64,000 nt of DNA. Origin: VBDM01 sp963699535 (lineage in GTDB: Bacteria > Pseudomonadota > Gammaproteobacteria > Burkholderiales > SG8-39). Below, piece after piece: positions 37,912 through 45,947 of the stretch (its first letter is position 1; each line of letters opens with the position of its first letter). The stretch is taken from assembly GCA_963699535.1 (NCBI GenBank), contig CAVOUJ010000011.1, positions 248,001 through 312,000 of the forward strand. Direction: 5' to 3'. Made by a program: the position numbers and the translations under genes. The notes below the pieces were generated by a model. It saw only the letters and a program-made list of their open reading frames with translations, made no database searches and was not told where the DNA came from.

Positions 37912-38436
37912 GTGGCGCGGGTATCTCTGATCAAGGAAGGCGAGCGGCCCGAGCTGGAGGGCCTGATTGCGACCATCAAGGCGGAGCGCGGCGGAAGGTT
38001 CCCGAATCTGTACCGCGCGCTCCTGAACAGTCCGGCGGTGGCGGAGGGCTGGCTGAAATTCTTTACCGCGGTTCGGCAGAAAGCGAAGCTCCCCGGGCGC
38101 TATCGCGAGCTCGCCATCCTGCGGGTCGCCCTGCTCAACGGGGCTGAATACGAGTACCGGGCGCACGTTCCGTTCGCGCTGCAGGAGGGCACGACTCAGG
38201 CGCAGATCGACGCGCTGCCTGGTTGGCAGGTTTCGGGAAAGTTCGACGATCGCGAGCGCGCTGTTCTCGCCTATACCGACTACGTGACCCAGGACATACG
38301 CGCGCCCGACGCCGTTTTCGCGGAGCTGAAGCGGCATCTCGACGACAGGGAGTTAGTCGAGCTCACCGCCACCGTCGCCGGCTACAACCTGGTTTCGCGC
38401 TTTCTCGAGGCGATGCAGATCGACCACGAGAAGTGA
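37912..38436 (+). CDS. Carboxymuconolactone decarboxylase-like protein without cysteines
   Basis: This 174-residue all-helical protein is of the CMD/AhpD fold (YRELAILRVALLNGAEYEYR AH region, then ERAVLAYTDYVTQDI). The CxxC pair used by AhpD peroxidases is absent; the usual NGCEYC site reads NGAEYEY, and the protein contains no cysteine. A thiol-peroxidase role is therefore unlikely. GTG 37912 has a GGGAGGAGA site. It lies 19 bases after the phosphomannomutase and is probably co-transcribed. Confidence 0.85.
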   Translation: MARVSLIKEGERPELEGLIATIKAERGGRFPNLYRALLNSPAVAEGWLKFFTAVRQKAKLPGRYRELAILRVALLNGAEYEYRAHVPFALQEGTTQAQIDALPGWQVSGKFDDRERAVLAYTDYVTQDIRAPDAVFAELKRHLDDRELVELTATVAGYNLVSRFLEAMQIDHEK

Positions 38437-38450
38437 CCGGGCGCAGGGCC

Positions 38451-39194
38451 TCAGGCGAAATCCGGGCCGATCAGGTCCGGGCGGTCGGTGAAAATCGCGT
38501 CAACGCCCCAGGAGAAGAGCCGCCGCGCGTTTTTCGGGTCGTTCACCGTATAGCAAAGCAGCCAATAGCCCGCGTCGCGAATCTCATCGACTTGAGCCTG
38601 AGTGAGGTGCTCGCAGTTGCAGTGCACGGACACGCACTCCAGCGCCTTCGCCGTTTCCGCCCAGACCGGCTCGATATGCTCGACCAAAAGACCGCGATCG
38701 AGTCCGGGTGCGGACTCGCGGGCCGCTTCCAGCGCCGCAGGGTAAAAAGAGGAAAGGAGCGGCGCAGGTGAAATTCCGCGCCACAGCGCCTGCGCCATTC
38801 TTGCGGCGATCGCGCCGGTCTCGCGCTCGAATCCTTGCCCGGGCTTGATCTCGACGTTGGCCCAGAGACCGAGTTCGACGCACAGCTTCCCGGCCTGCTC
38901 GAGGGAGGGCATGTGCTCGCCGCGGAATTCGCGGCCGAACCAGGCCCCGGCGTCGAGCTCCGCGAGGCTCGCGTAGGGGGTTGCGGCCACGGCACCGCGG
39001 CCGTCGGTAGTGCGTTCGAGCGTCTCGTCATGAATCAGAACGGGAACATTATCGGCGGATAGCATCACGTCGAACTCCACGGCACCGAGGCCTACCGCAG
39101 CGGCTCTGCGAATCCCCGCCAGCGTGTTCTCGGGCGCGAGCATCCCCCCGCCGCGGTGTCCCACTACGCGTGGATAGGGCCAGGGTCGTCGCAT
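38451..39194 (-). CDS. ugpQ: Glycerophosphodiester phosphodiesterase, cytoplasmic type
   Basis: The 247-residue GDPD-family enzyme has no signal peptide, which favours UgpQ over periplasmic GlpQ. Catalytic motifs are VVGHRGGGMLAPENTLAGI, EFDVMLSADNVPVLIHDETL and VEIKPGQG, ending with GVDAIFTDRPDLIG. It cleaves glycerophosphodiesters to glycerol-3-phosphate and an alcohol. The gene is intact. It is convergent with the CMD-like gene, 14 bases away. Confidence 0.93.
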   Translation of the reverse strand: MRRPWPYPRVVGHRGGGMLAPENTLAGIRRAAAVGLGAVEFDVMLSADNVPVLIHDETLERTTDGRGAVAATPYASLAELDAGAWFGREFRGEHMPSLEQAGKLCVELGLWANVEIKPGQGFERETGAIAARMAQALWRGISPAPLLSSFYPAALEAARESAPGLDRGLLVEHIEPVWAETAKALECVSVHCNCEHLTQAQVDEIRDAGYWLLCYTVNDPKNARRLFSWGVDAIFTDRPDLIGPDFA

Positions 39195-39310
39195 GCGTAG
39201 GGTCGGAGCGAAGTGTCGAAAGGCGCGCTCTGCGCGGAGGGATCAGCGCCGAGACTGGGCTAGAGCGGAACGTACCACAGATGGGCGAAACGCCACCCCG
39301 GCGCACAGGC

Positions 39311-39347
39311 AAAAAAAAACGGGGGAAGGGAGGGTTTCCCCCGTTTT
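39311..39347 (-). terminator. Intrinsic terminator, stronger on the minus strand
   Basis: The stem AAAACGGGGGAA pairs with TTTCCCCCGTTTT across a 7-base loop (GGGAGGG). Read on the minus strand, the hairpin is followed by a run of nine Ts; on the plus strand only four Ts follow. No annotated minus-strand gene lies to its right, so it either ends an unannotated leftward transcript or protects ugpQ from read-through. Confidence 0.8.
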
Positions 39348-39422
39348 GCCGCCGTTTGCTGGGCCGGCGGGCAACCTGCAGGTTCGGTCGAAAGCTGAGT
39401 CGGCCGACGCCCATGAAACTAT
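39311..39422 (-). ncRNA. Candidate small RNA upstream of ugpQ (minus strand)
   Basis: On the minus strand a TATGAT hexamer (39434-39429) lies about 7 bases before a possible start at 39422. The strong terminator at 39347-39311 would end a transcript of about 112 bases. No coding frame with a ribosome site is inside it. The -35 region is weak, which lowers confidence. Nothing here matches a small-RNA family I can name. Confidence 0.28.
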
Positions 39423-39548
39423 GACGGCATCATATCACCGCCGGGACGGATTCCCAGGACTTTTTTCACGGTTGCGCTTGCCTTTGCCGAAGCAGGGAAG
39501 ATTTGCGAAGAGGAGTCTCGCGAACTTCTCGGCGCGATCGGTTCCCCG

Positions 39549-40563
39549 ATGCTAGACTTCGCCCGACTTTTCCCCGCCGCCTCGTGCATGGGAGACGCCC
39601 GCTTTTCTCTGCTTCGCATTCTGGCCGACGGGAGATTTCATTCCGGCGAGCGTCTTGGCCAATCGCTGGGCGTTTCCCGCGCCGGCATCCTGGACCTCGT
39701 GCGCCGGCTCGAAGATCTCGACCTGCAGGTATTGAAGGTGCGCGGTCGCGGATTTCGGCTTGCGGAAAATCCCGATCTGATCGAAACCGATGTCCTCGCG
39801 GCGCGCCTGAGGGAAATCTCCCCGGAGCTTCGCCTCGAGGTGCTCGATGAATGCCCCTCGACCAATACCCTGCTCGCCGAGCGCGCTGCGGCGGGTGCCC
39901 CGCACGGCGCCGTCCTGGTTTGCGAGCACCAGAGCGCCGGACGCGGCCGGCGGGGGAATCTCTGGGTGTCCCGCGTCGGCGGCAGCCTTGCTTTCTCGAT
40001 ACTGTGGCGCTTTGCGCAGGGCGCGGGCGCCCTGGGCGGCCTGAGCCTCGCCGTGGCGGTAGGCGCCGCAAGAGCGCTCGAGCGGCTGGGCGTCCGCGGC
40101 GTGGAGGTCAAGTGGCCGAACGACCTGTTTCTCAAGGGGCGCAAGCTCGGCGGCATCCTGATCGAGCTGTCGGGCGACGTTCGCGGTCCCAGCGCTGCGG
40201 TAGTCGGGACTCGGCATCAATGTGCGCCTGGACCGTCCGATGCGCGGGCGGATCGGAAGCCCGGCGGCCGATATCGCGAGCCATGGCGGCACGGCGCCCT
40301 CGCGGACCGCGCTGCTCGGCGCGCTGCTTCCGTCGCTTGCCGACTCCCTCGCGCAGTTTTCACGCGAAGGGTTCGCGCCGTTCCGCGAGGAATGGCTGCG
40401 GCTGCACGCGTGGCAGGGACGTCGCGTCGCCTTGTCGACCGCCGGCCGTCGCGTGACCGAGGGGAAGATCGTCGGCATTGCGGAGGACGGCGCGCTCATG
40501 CTGGCTTCTGCCAAGGGCGTCGAGCGCTTTCACTCAGGCGAGCTGTCGCTCAGGTTGCGATGA
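39549..40563 (+). CDS. birA: Biotin-protein ligase / biotin operon repressor (one apparent frameshift)
   Basis: The protein has about 337 residues. An N-terminal winged helix (LLRILADGRFHSGERLGQSL, GVSRAGILDLVRRLEDL) makes it the bifunctional form that also binds DNA. The ligase domain has CPSTNTLLAERA, the biotinyl-AMP loop GRGRRGNLWVS and KWPNDLFLKGRKLGGILIEL. The frame breaks near 40205 and resumes at GINVRLDRPMRGRIGSPAAD. The C-terminal SH3-like domain ends SGELSLRLR. It attaches biotin to acetyl-CoA carboxylase. ATG 39588 is an alternative start. The stop overlaps coaX (ATGA). Confidence 0.92.
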
Positions 40564-41291
40564 TTCTCGCGATCGACTGCGGCAATTCGCGCCTGAAATG
40601 GGGGCTGCGCGCAGGCGACAGGTGGAAAGACACCGGCTCCATCCCTCTCGCCGACATTGCGCGCCTCCCCGCGAAATGGGGGAGAATCGCGCCGGGCGCC
40701 AAGGTCGTTGTCGCCAACGTCGCGGGCCCTGAGATGCGCCTGCAGCTGGAGGCGATTCTCGCCGGCCGGCCGCACATATCATGGGTCCTCGCAAAAAGGC
40801 GTGAGTGCGGCGTCACGAACGGCTACAGACGGCCGGCGCAACTGGGCGCCGACCGCTGGGCTGCGCTGATCGGTGCCTGGTCGATTCTGCGCGGACCTTG
40901 CCTGGTGGTCGCCGCGGGCACCGCGACCACGGCCGATGTCTTGAAAGGCGACGGCACGTTTGCGGGCGGGACGATTCTTCCGGGTCTGGAGCTCATGAAA
41001 CAGTCGCTGGCGCAAAGCACCGCTGGACTTCCGTTCTCCAAGGGACGCTTCTCCCGGCCGCCGCGCAGCACTGCAGACGCCATCGAAACTGGATGCCTCC
41101 TCGCGCAGGCCGGAGCGATCGAGCGGATGTTTGCAGGGATGGGACCTCGCGCGAAGTGTGTGCTCACGGGCGGCGCGGCGAGCCGGATCGCGCGGCACTT
41201 GAGCATTCCGGTCCGGATCGAGAGCCATCTCGTGCTGGAAGGCCTGGTCCGGATCGTCCGGGAAACCACTGGGCGTCCGGAGCGTTCGTGA
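40560..41291 (+). CDS. coaX: Type III pantothenate kinase
   Basis: The protein has 243 residues and is intact. It belongs to the ASKHA fold: MILAIDCGNSRLKWGLR (phosphate loop 1), QLGADRWAALIGAW, VVAAGTATTADVLKGDGTFA (phosphate loop 2) and GGTILPGLELMKQSLA. It phosphorylates pantothenate in the first step of coenzyme A synthesis, using a monovalent cation and not inhibited by CoA. birA-coaX is a standard betaproteobacterial pair. Confidence 0.95.
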   Translation: MILAIDCGNSRLKWGLRAGDRWKDTGSIPLADIARLPAKWGRIAPGAKVVVANVAGPEMRLQLEAILAGRPHISWVLAKRRECGVTNGYRRPAQLGADRWAALIGAWSILRGPCLVVAAGTATTADVLKGDGTFAGGTILPGLELMKQSLAQSTAGLPFSKGRFSRPPRSTADAIETGCLLAQAGAIERMFAGMGPRAKCVLTGGAASRIARHLSIPVRIESHLVLEGLVRIVRETTGRPERS

Positions 41292-41965
41292 GGGCCGTAT
41301 TCTTCCTGCTGCTCCTTGTCAACCTCGGCTTCCTCGCATGGAGCTATTTCGGGGCAGGTCCCACGTTGAGCGAGTCGCAGCTCGTCGAGCAGCAGCTCAA
41401 CCCGGAGGCGATCCGCTTGCTCACCGCCGAGCAGGTCGCGGCCCTCGCCGCCCAGCGCCCCAAGCCCGCGCTCAAACCGGCCGTCGCCGCGTGCCTGGAG
41501 CTCGGAGCATTCAATCCAGCCGATGTCTCGCGCGTGCAGCAGGCTCTCGACCCGCTCGCGCTCGGACCGAGACTGTCGCAGCGCCGCGCGGAGGAAATCG
41601 CGAGCTACTGGGTATTCATGCCGCCGCAGCGCGACCGCCAGGCTGCCAACCAGAAGGCGGCAGAGCTGCGAAAACTCGGCGTGGAGGACTTTTTCGTGGT
41701 CCAGGAAGATCCCAGGCACCGCCACGCCATCTCCCTGGGAGTATTCAAGACCTCGGAAGCCGCGCAGGCGCGCCTGGCGGAGTTGCGCGCGAAGGGCGTG
41801 CGCACCGCGAAGGTCGGCCCCAGGGAGACCCCCGTACACAAGATCTACTTCACCGTGCGGGAAGTCCCGGACGCCCTCGCCGCCAAGCTGAACGAAGTGC
41901 GCCAGAGCTTTCCAGGGAGCGAACTGAAAACCTGCCCGCTGGAGGAAAAGCGCGCGGGAAGTTGA
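41288..41965 (+). CDS. SPOR-domain membrane protein
   Basis: This 225-residue protein has an N-terminal membrane anchor (AVFFLLLLVNLGFLAWSYFG) and a C-terminal SPOR-like domain (YWVFMPPQRDRQAANQKAAE, then DFFVVQEDPRHRHAISLGVF and VKVGPRET-type strand). SPOR domains bind denuded septal peptidoglycan, so a role in division or cell-wall remodelling is likely. GTG 41288 overlaps the coaX stop (GTGA). Confidence 0.85.
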   Translation: MRAVFFLLLLVNLGFLAWSYFGAGPTLSESQLVEQQLNPEAIRLLTAEQVAALAAQRPKPALKPAVAACLELGAFNPADVSRVQQALDPLALGPRLSQRRAEEIASYWVFMPPQRDRQAANQKAAELRKLGVEDFFVVQEDPRHRHAISLGVFKTSEAAQARLAELRAKGVRTAKVGPRETPVHKIYFTVREVPDALAAKLNEVRQSFPGSELKTCPLEEKRAGS

Positions 41966-41990
41966 CTGCGAAGGATCTGGGCCGGGTTTT

Positions 41991-42470
41991 CTACTTGCCG
42001 CGTATCTTTCGAAGAAGCGCGGTCGTCGATCGCTGGTGCTCGAAAGGGATCGAGTGCACGCTGCCGCCCCGGGCATGCACCTCGCGCGCCCCGACGATCG
42101 CATCGGGCTTCCAGTCCCCGCCCTTGACGAGCACCTCCGGCCGGCAGGCGAGGATGAGCGCGAGCGGCGTGTCCTCGTCGAACCAGGTGACCAGATCGAC
42201 GGACTCAAGCGCCGCGACCACCGCCATGCGATCGGCCAGAGAATTCAGCGGGCGATCCTCGCCCTTGCCGAGGCGCTTCGCGGACACGTCGCCGTTGACC
42301 GCGACGAGAAGCGTTGCTCCCAGAGCACGCGCCCGGGCGAGGTAGGTCACGTGCCCGCGATGCAGGATGTCGAATACGCCGTTGGTGAAAACGAGTGGGC
42401 GCGTTCGGGAGATGAGCCGCGCCGCAAGCTCGGGCGGCAGGCAGATCTTGTTCTCGAAGGGAGCGTCCAT
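41991..42470 (-). CDS. rfaE2: D-glycero-beta-D-manno-heptose 1-phosphate adenylyltransferase
   Basis: The 159-residue nucleotidyltransferase corresponds to the C-terminal half of HldE/RfaE. LVFTNGVFDILHRGHVTYLA holds the HxGH motif, and the end FEHQRSTTALLRKIRGK is the family's ISTTxLI-like nucleotide motif. It makes ADP-heptose precursor for lipopolysaccharide inner core. ATG 42470 (MDAPFENKICLPPELAARL) is preferred over upstream in-frame starts, which would overlap the gpx promoter. The separate kinase gene (rfaE1) is elsewhere. Confidence 0.93.
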   Translation of the reverse strand: MDAPFENKICLPPELAARLISRTRPLVFTNGVFDILHRGHVTYLARARALGATLLVAVNGDVSAKRLGKGEDRPLNSLADRMAVVAALESVDLVTWFDEDTPLALILACRPEVLVKGGDWKPDAIVGAREVHARGGSVHSIPFEHQRSTTALLRKIRGK

Positions 42471-42567
42471 TGGAGCTATCTTACCCGACGGGTTCAGGAG
42501 GACCGGGAGCTTTGACAGGAGCATTCGCCGGTAGTAAGTTGCCCCCGTATTCACCCCTCGAGCCGCC

Positions 42568-43116
42568 ATGCGCACCTCGCTCCTTTTCCTGCTCTTCCTC
42601 GCAAGCGCGCCAGCCGCCGCGGCCTGCCCGTCGCTGCTCGCCCACACTCTGCCCAGCCTGACGGACCAGGCGACGTCCCTGTGCGAGTTCCAGGGCAAAG
42701 TGCTGCTGGTAGTGAATACCGCGAGCGAATGCGGATATACGCCGCAGTACGCCGGGCTGGAGGCGCTTTATCGCCGCTATCGCGAAAAGGGACTGGTCGT
42801 TCTGGGATTTCCGGCAAACGATTTCGGCGGCCAGGAGCCGGGCAACAACAATGAAATCGCCAGATTCTGCGAGGTCAACTATGGCGTGAGTTTTCCGATG
42901 TTCGCGAAGTCCCAGGTGCGTTCGGACCCGGCCAACCCCTTCTACGCGGCTCTCGGCGCCAAGACGGGAGAACGGCCCCAGTGGAACTTCCACAAGTACC
43001 TGATCGACCGCTCGGGCCGAGAGGTGATGTCCTTCGGAACGCGGATAACCCCCGACGATCGCAAGCTCGTGGGCGAGATAGAGCGCATGCTCGCGGCGCC
43101 CGCGCCCAAGCTATAG
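42568..43116 (+). CDS. gpx: Glutathione peroxidase with secretion signal
   Basis: The protein has 182 residues. A signal peptide (TSLLFLLFLASAPAAAA) points to the periplasm. Peroxidatic C55 lies in VVNTASECGYTPQYAG; the glutamine is in GFPANDFGGQEPG and the tryptophan in WNFHKYLID. The family reduces hydroperoxides, often with thioredoxin rather than glutathione as donor. It is intact. C20 right after the signal could alternatively mark a lipoprotein, though the sequence before it (AAAA) is a poor lipobox. Confidence 0.92.
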   Translation: MRTSLLFLLFLASAPAAAACPSLLAHTLPSLTDQATSLCEFQGKVLLVVNTASECGYTPQYAGLEALYRRYREKGLVVLGFPANDFGGQEPGNNNEIARFCEVNYGVSFPMFAKSQVRSDPANPFYAALGAKTGERPQWNFHKYLIDRSGREVMSFGTRITPDDRKLVGEIERMLAAPAPKL

Positions 43117-43130
43117 CCGCAGCCCACGTC

Positions 43131-43193
43131 ATTCCCGCGTAAGCGGGAATCCGGAAAGCTCGGACAGTCACCGGGTCCCGCGTGCGCGGGGAC
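43131..43193. repeat. Palindromic intergenic repeats (dRS3-like element plus a second GC palindrome)
   Basis: 43131-43150 is ATTCCCGCGTAAGCGGGAAT, a perfect match to the ATTCCC-N8-GGGAAT architecture of dRS3 repeats. A second palindrome (TCCCGCGTGCGCGGGGA) follows at about 43175-43192. Both lie between the convergent gpx and dolP genes, where they may act as bidirectional transcription stops. Such elements are dispersed in many beta- and gammaproteobacterial genomes. Confidence 0.7.
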
Positions 43194-43207
43194 GAGGGGA
43201 TGATCCC

Positions 43208-43831
43208 TCACTCCTCAGTCTTTATCGGCTTCCGGGCCGGCAGGGTGACGTACTCGAAAACCCGCACCACTTTCTGCACGCCTCCGGTGCCGCGCGTGAT
43301 ATTGGTCGCCGCGTCGGCTTCCTCGCGCGTGACCAATCCGAGCAGATACACGACGCCCGCCTCGGTCACGACCTTGACGTCGGTGGGCCGGAACACTCCG
43401 TTTCCAAGAAAACTGCTTTTTACCTTGCTCGTGATGTAGGCGTCGTTGCTGCGCGAGGCTGCCGAGCTCGCGCCGGCGATCTGGAGCTCATTGACGACGG
43501 TCTTCACCTGCGGCACTCCGACTACGACCTTGCCTGCCTGCGCTTTGGCTTCCGCCGACGGCACCTCGCCGGTCAGCAGCACCATGTAGTTGAAGCTGGT
43601 GACGACGACGTGTCCCTTGCCGTTGAGCGCCTCGTTCACACGGCCTCCAGAGTCGCTTTCAATGCGCTGGTCTCCGAACATGACCTCGATCTGGCGGCGG
43701 TCGGCGATGACGATGACGCCCGCGACGACGGTTCCCACGATGAGGGCCTCGGCGCAAGCCTGAAGCGCGGGCGCCATGACGAGCACAAGCGCGACGGCGG
43801 CCCAGCGCCGGGATGTCCGGCCGCTTATCAA
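43208..43831 (-). CDS. dolP: BON-domain outer-membrane lipoprotein
   Basis: The protein has 207 residues. From TTG 43831 (overlapping the diaA stop as TTGA) it has a lipoprotein signal ending LQAC, then two BON domains: one around GHVVVTSFNYMVLLTGEVPS and one around VKVVTEAGVVYLLGLVTREE. DolP (YraP) supports outer-membrane integrity and lies downstream of diaA in E. coli, as here. The longer start MRRHRRH at 43867 would lie inside diaA and is less likely. Confidence 0.9.
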   Translation of the reverse strand: MISGRTSRRWAAVALVLVMAPALQACAEALIVGTVVAGVIVIADRRQIEVMFGDQRIESDSGGRVNEALNGKGHVVVTSFNYMVLLTGEVPSAEAKAQAGKVVVGVPQVKTVVNELQIAGASSAASRSNDAYITSKVKSSFLGNGVFRPTDVKVVTEAGVVYLLGLVTREEADAATNITRGTGGVQKVVRVFEYVTLPARKPIKTEE

Positions 43832-44454
43832 TCCCCCCCCAGCAACATGGCGTCTATGCCGTCGCAAAGGCAGTGCAGGGTGAGGAGATGCACTTCCTGG
43901 ATTCGCGCGGTCTGAGAATGCGGGACGCAGACGTTGACGTCCTCCGGGGTGAGGAGCTTGGCGATTTCTCCGCCGCCCCGGCCGGTCAGCGCGATGACCC
44001 GCATGTCGCGCTCGTGGGCGGCCGCGATCGCGCGTGCTACGTTCTTCGAGTTGCCGCTGGTGGAGATACCGAGCAGCACGTCGCCCGCCTGCCCCAGTGC
44101 GGTCACCTGCTTGGAAAACACCTGCTCATATGCGTAGTCGTTCGCGATCGAAGTCAGCGTGGACGTGTCGGTCGTCAGAGCGATTGCGGCGAGCCCGGGG
44201 CGCTCGCGCTCGAAACGGTTGAGCAGTTCGGCCGAGAAATGCTGCGAGTCAGCCGCCGAGCCGCCGTTACCGCAGGCGAGGATCTTGCCGTTGGCGAGGA
44301 GGCATTTCACCATGATCTCGGTGGCGCGAACGATCGGCTCGGAGAGCGCGTCGACCGCCTTCAGTTTGAGCTGGGCGCTCTCGCTGAACTGGCGGCGGAT
44401 TCGCGCCGACAGGTCGATGCTGCCATCGGCAGGACGGGGGGCCGCGGGTTTCAT
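43828..44454 (-). CDS. diaA: SIS-domain protein DiaA / phosphoheptose isomerase-like
   Basis: The protein has 208 residues and is intact. SIS fold motifs are ACGNGGSAADSQHFSAELLN and LLGISTSGNSKNVARAIAAA, with HSQTARIQEVHLLTLHCLCD near the end. The sequence resembles both GmhA (sedoheptulose-7-phosphate isomerase) and DiaA (DnaA-binding replication initiator). The neighbours yraN, lpoA and dolP argue for DiaA, but an isomerase role cannot be excluded from sequence. Confidence 0.9.
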   Translation of the reverse strand: MKPAAPRPADGSIDLSARIRRQFSESAQLKLKAVDALSEPIVRATEIMVKCLLANGKILACGNGGSAADSQHFSAELLNRFERERPGLAAIALTTDTSTLTSIANDYAYEQVFSKQVTALGQAGDVLLGISTSGNSKNVARAIAAAHERDMRVIALTGRGGGEIAKLLTPEDVNVCVPHSQTARIQEVHLLTLHCLCDGIDAMLLGGD

Positions 44455-44544
44455 ATGAGGCTCATTTTACCGCAAGCTCCTTTTCGATCACCTTGCTCCG
44501 CCGGCGAGATCGAGCGCGGGCCTAAGCGGTGGGGGCGGCAGGCC

Positions 44545-44883
44545 TCAGGCCGAGAATGCGTCACGTATCCATTCGATCCGCGGCGGGTCCAGCCGCTCAA
44601 GAAGGACTACGTCGAACCGGCAAGGCATTTCTTTCTTTCCCGCCAGGTAGTGGCGCGCCGCGGCGATGATCCGCGCCTGCTTGCGCGGAGTCACGCTGTA
44701 GGCGGCACCTCCGAAACTCGCGGAGCGCCGCAGCTTGACCTCGAGGAAGACGATCGTGTCGCGGTCCCGCAGGACGAGGTCGATCTCGCCCCAGCGGCAG
44801 CGGTAGTTCGTCTCGATCAAGGCAAGACCCTTTCGCTGCAGGTAACCGGCGGCGATTCTCTCGGCCCGTTCGCCGGTGTTCAC
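44545..44883 (-). CDS. yraN: UPF0102 family protein YraN
   Basis: This 112-residue nuclease-fold protein has the UPF0102 core GYLQRKGLALIETNYRCRWG, EIDLVLRDRDTIVFLEVKLR, and the VTPRKQARIIAAARHYLA helix. The E-ID-EVK pattern resembles endonuclease active sites, but no function is established. GTG 44883 overlaps the lpoA stop (GTGA), and the longer open frame upstream is an artefact of the lpoA antisense frame. Confidence 0.9.
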   Translation of the reverse strand: MNTGERAERIAAGYLQRKGLALIETNYRCRWGEIDLVLRDRDTIVFLEVKLRRSASFGGAAYSVTPRKQARIIAAARHYLAGKKEMPCRFDVVLLERLDPPRIEWIRDAFSA

Positions 44884-45947
44884 CTCGGGTCCTCGGCGGG
44901 GACTCCCACACCATCCTTGAAAACAGCCTGGACTGGCTCGCGCTGGAGCGCGCTGCCGCCGCGATAGGAGATCCTCCCGGTCACGCCGTCCAGCGCGATG
45001 CGCTGCTGTCCCGCGAGCAGGTCGCTCGCGATGCGGCAGGAATCGATGCCCAGCGCATAGAAGCGCTGGAGCTCCGTGGAGAAGCCCTCGAGGCGCGGAT
45101 AGATCATCACCGCCGCATGATCGGGCTGCACCAGCCACGGCATGTCGACGAAACGAATCCCGTTCAAGTCGCTGTTGACGAGCTTGCCGGTCTTGCCGTC
45201 ATTGACCTGCGAGGTCGCGAATACAAGCATCTGGTTGTTGAGGTACGGGCGCACGGTGCGCGCCTGGTCGGCCTCCGCGGCGAGGAAAATGAGCTGCGCC
45301 TGGGAATCCGCGAGGCCCCTACGCATATCGATCAGGTCGGCCCGCGGCCCGAATTCGCGCACGTCGCTGATTCTTCCGCCGAGAGAGAACCACTCGTCGG
45401 CGAAGGCCCGGGAGAGGCGCTTGGCGAGCGCATTCGACGCCTGCACCACCACGGCCTCGCGCAGCCCACGCGCAAAGGCCGTGCGCGCTACGGCGCGCGC
45501 CTCGGTGTCCACCGAAAGTCCGAAGGTGTAGAGGCGTGACGGGAGCGGAACGTCGCTCTCCGGGACGTTGAGAGCGAGCGTCACGACTTCCACCCGGCCG
45601 GCGGCGGCGAGTGCCGAAACGCCCGAGCGCGTCAGCGGGCCGACGACTACCGCGGCGCCGCGCTGCACGGCCGCTTCGTATTCGAGAAGGATGCTCTCTG
45701 GCTGCGAGCCGGTGCGTATGACCTGCAGCGCCTGGCGGTGCTCCGCGAAGGCCAGCGCAGCCTGGCAGCCCAGGCGCACGGCCTCGGCCGCGCGCGCGAA
45801 ATCCGGAGAATTGAGAGGGAGCAAGAGGCCGATGAAAGGCTGTTCGCCCTCAGTCCGGCTTGCCGGAAGATCGGCGGCCGAGCACAATGCCGGACACAAC
45901 AACGCCAGAGAAGCGAAGCAGAATTGGGCGCAAGGACAGCGAAGCAT
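44880..45947 (-). CDS. lpoA: LpoA-like penicillin-binding protein activator
   Basis: The protein has 355 residues. A signal peptide (CAQFCFASLALLCPALCSAA) precedes a periplasmic-binding-protein type I domain: FIGLLLPLNSPDFARAAEAV, AAVVVGPLTRSGVSAL, and RFVDMPWLVQPDHAAV. It corresponds to the C-terminal domain of E. coli LpoA; the N-terminal TPR domain is lacking, as in other betaproteobacteria. It activates class A penicillin-binding proteins in the cell wall. ATG 45947 is chosen; its three bases overlap the rsmI ATG on the other strand. Confidence 0.85.
   Translation of the reverse strand: MLRCPCAQFCFASLALLCPALCSAADLPASRTEGEQPFIGLLLPLNSPDFARAAEAVRLGCQAALAFAEHRQALQVIRTGSQPESILLEYEAAVQRGAAVVVGPLTRSGVSALAAAGRVEVVTLALNVPESDVPLPSRLYTFGLSVDTEARAVARTAFARGLREAVVVQASNALAKRLSRAFADEWFSLGGRISDVREFGPRADLIDMRRGLADSQAQLIFLAAEADQARTVRPYLNNQMLVFATSQVNDGKTGKLVNSDLNGIRFVDMPWLVQPDHAAVMIYPRLEGFSTELQRFYALGIDSCRIASDLLAGQQRIALDGVTGRISYRGGSALQREPVQAVFKDGVGVPAEDPR

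Larger units (their letters stand above)
39195..39548. other. Intergenic region between ugpQ and birA
   Basis: These 354 bases separate two divergent genes. No convincing open frame is present. The region contains a strong palindrome with A/T tails (39311-39347) and a possible minus-strand -10 box (TATGAT, 39434-39429), discussed as a candidate small RNA. The ugpQ-proximal 110 bases hold several short GC hairpins but nothing recognisable as a riboswitch or tRNA. Confidence 0.6.
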
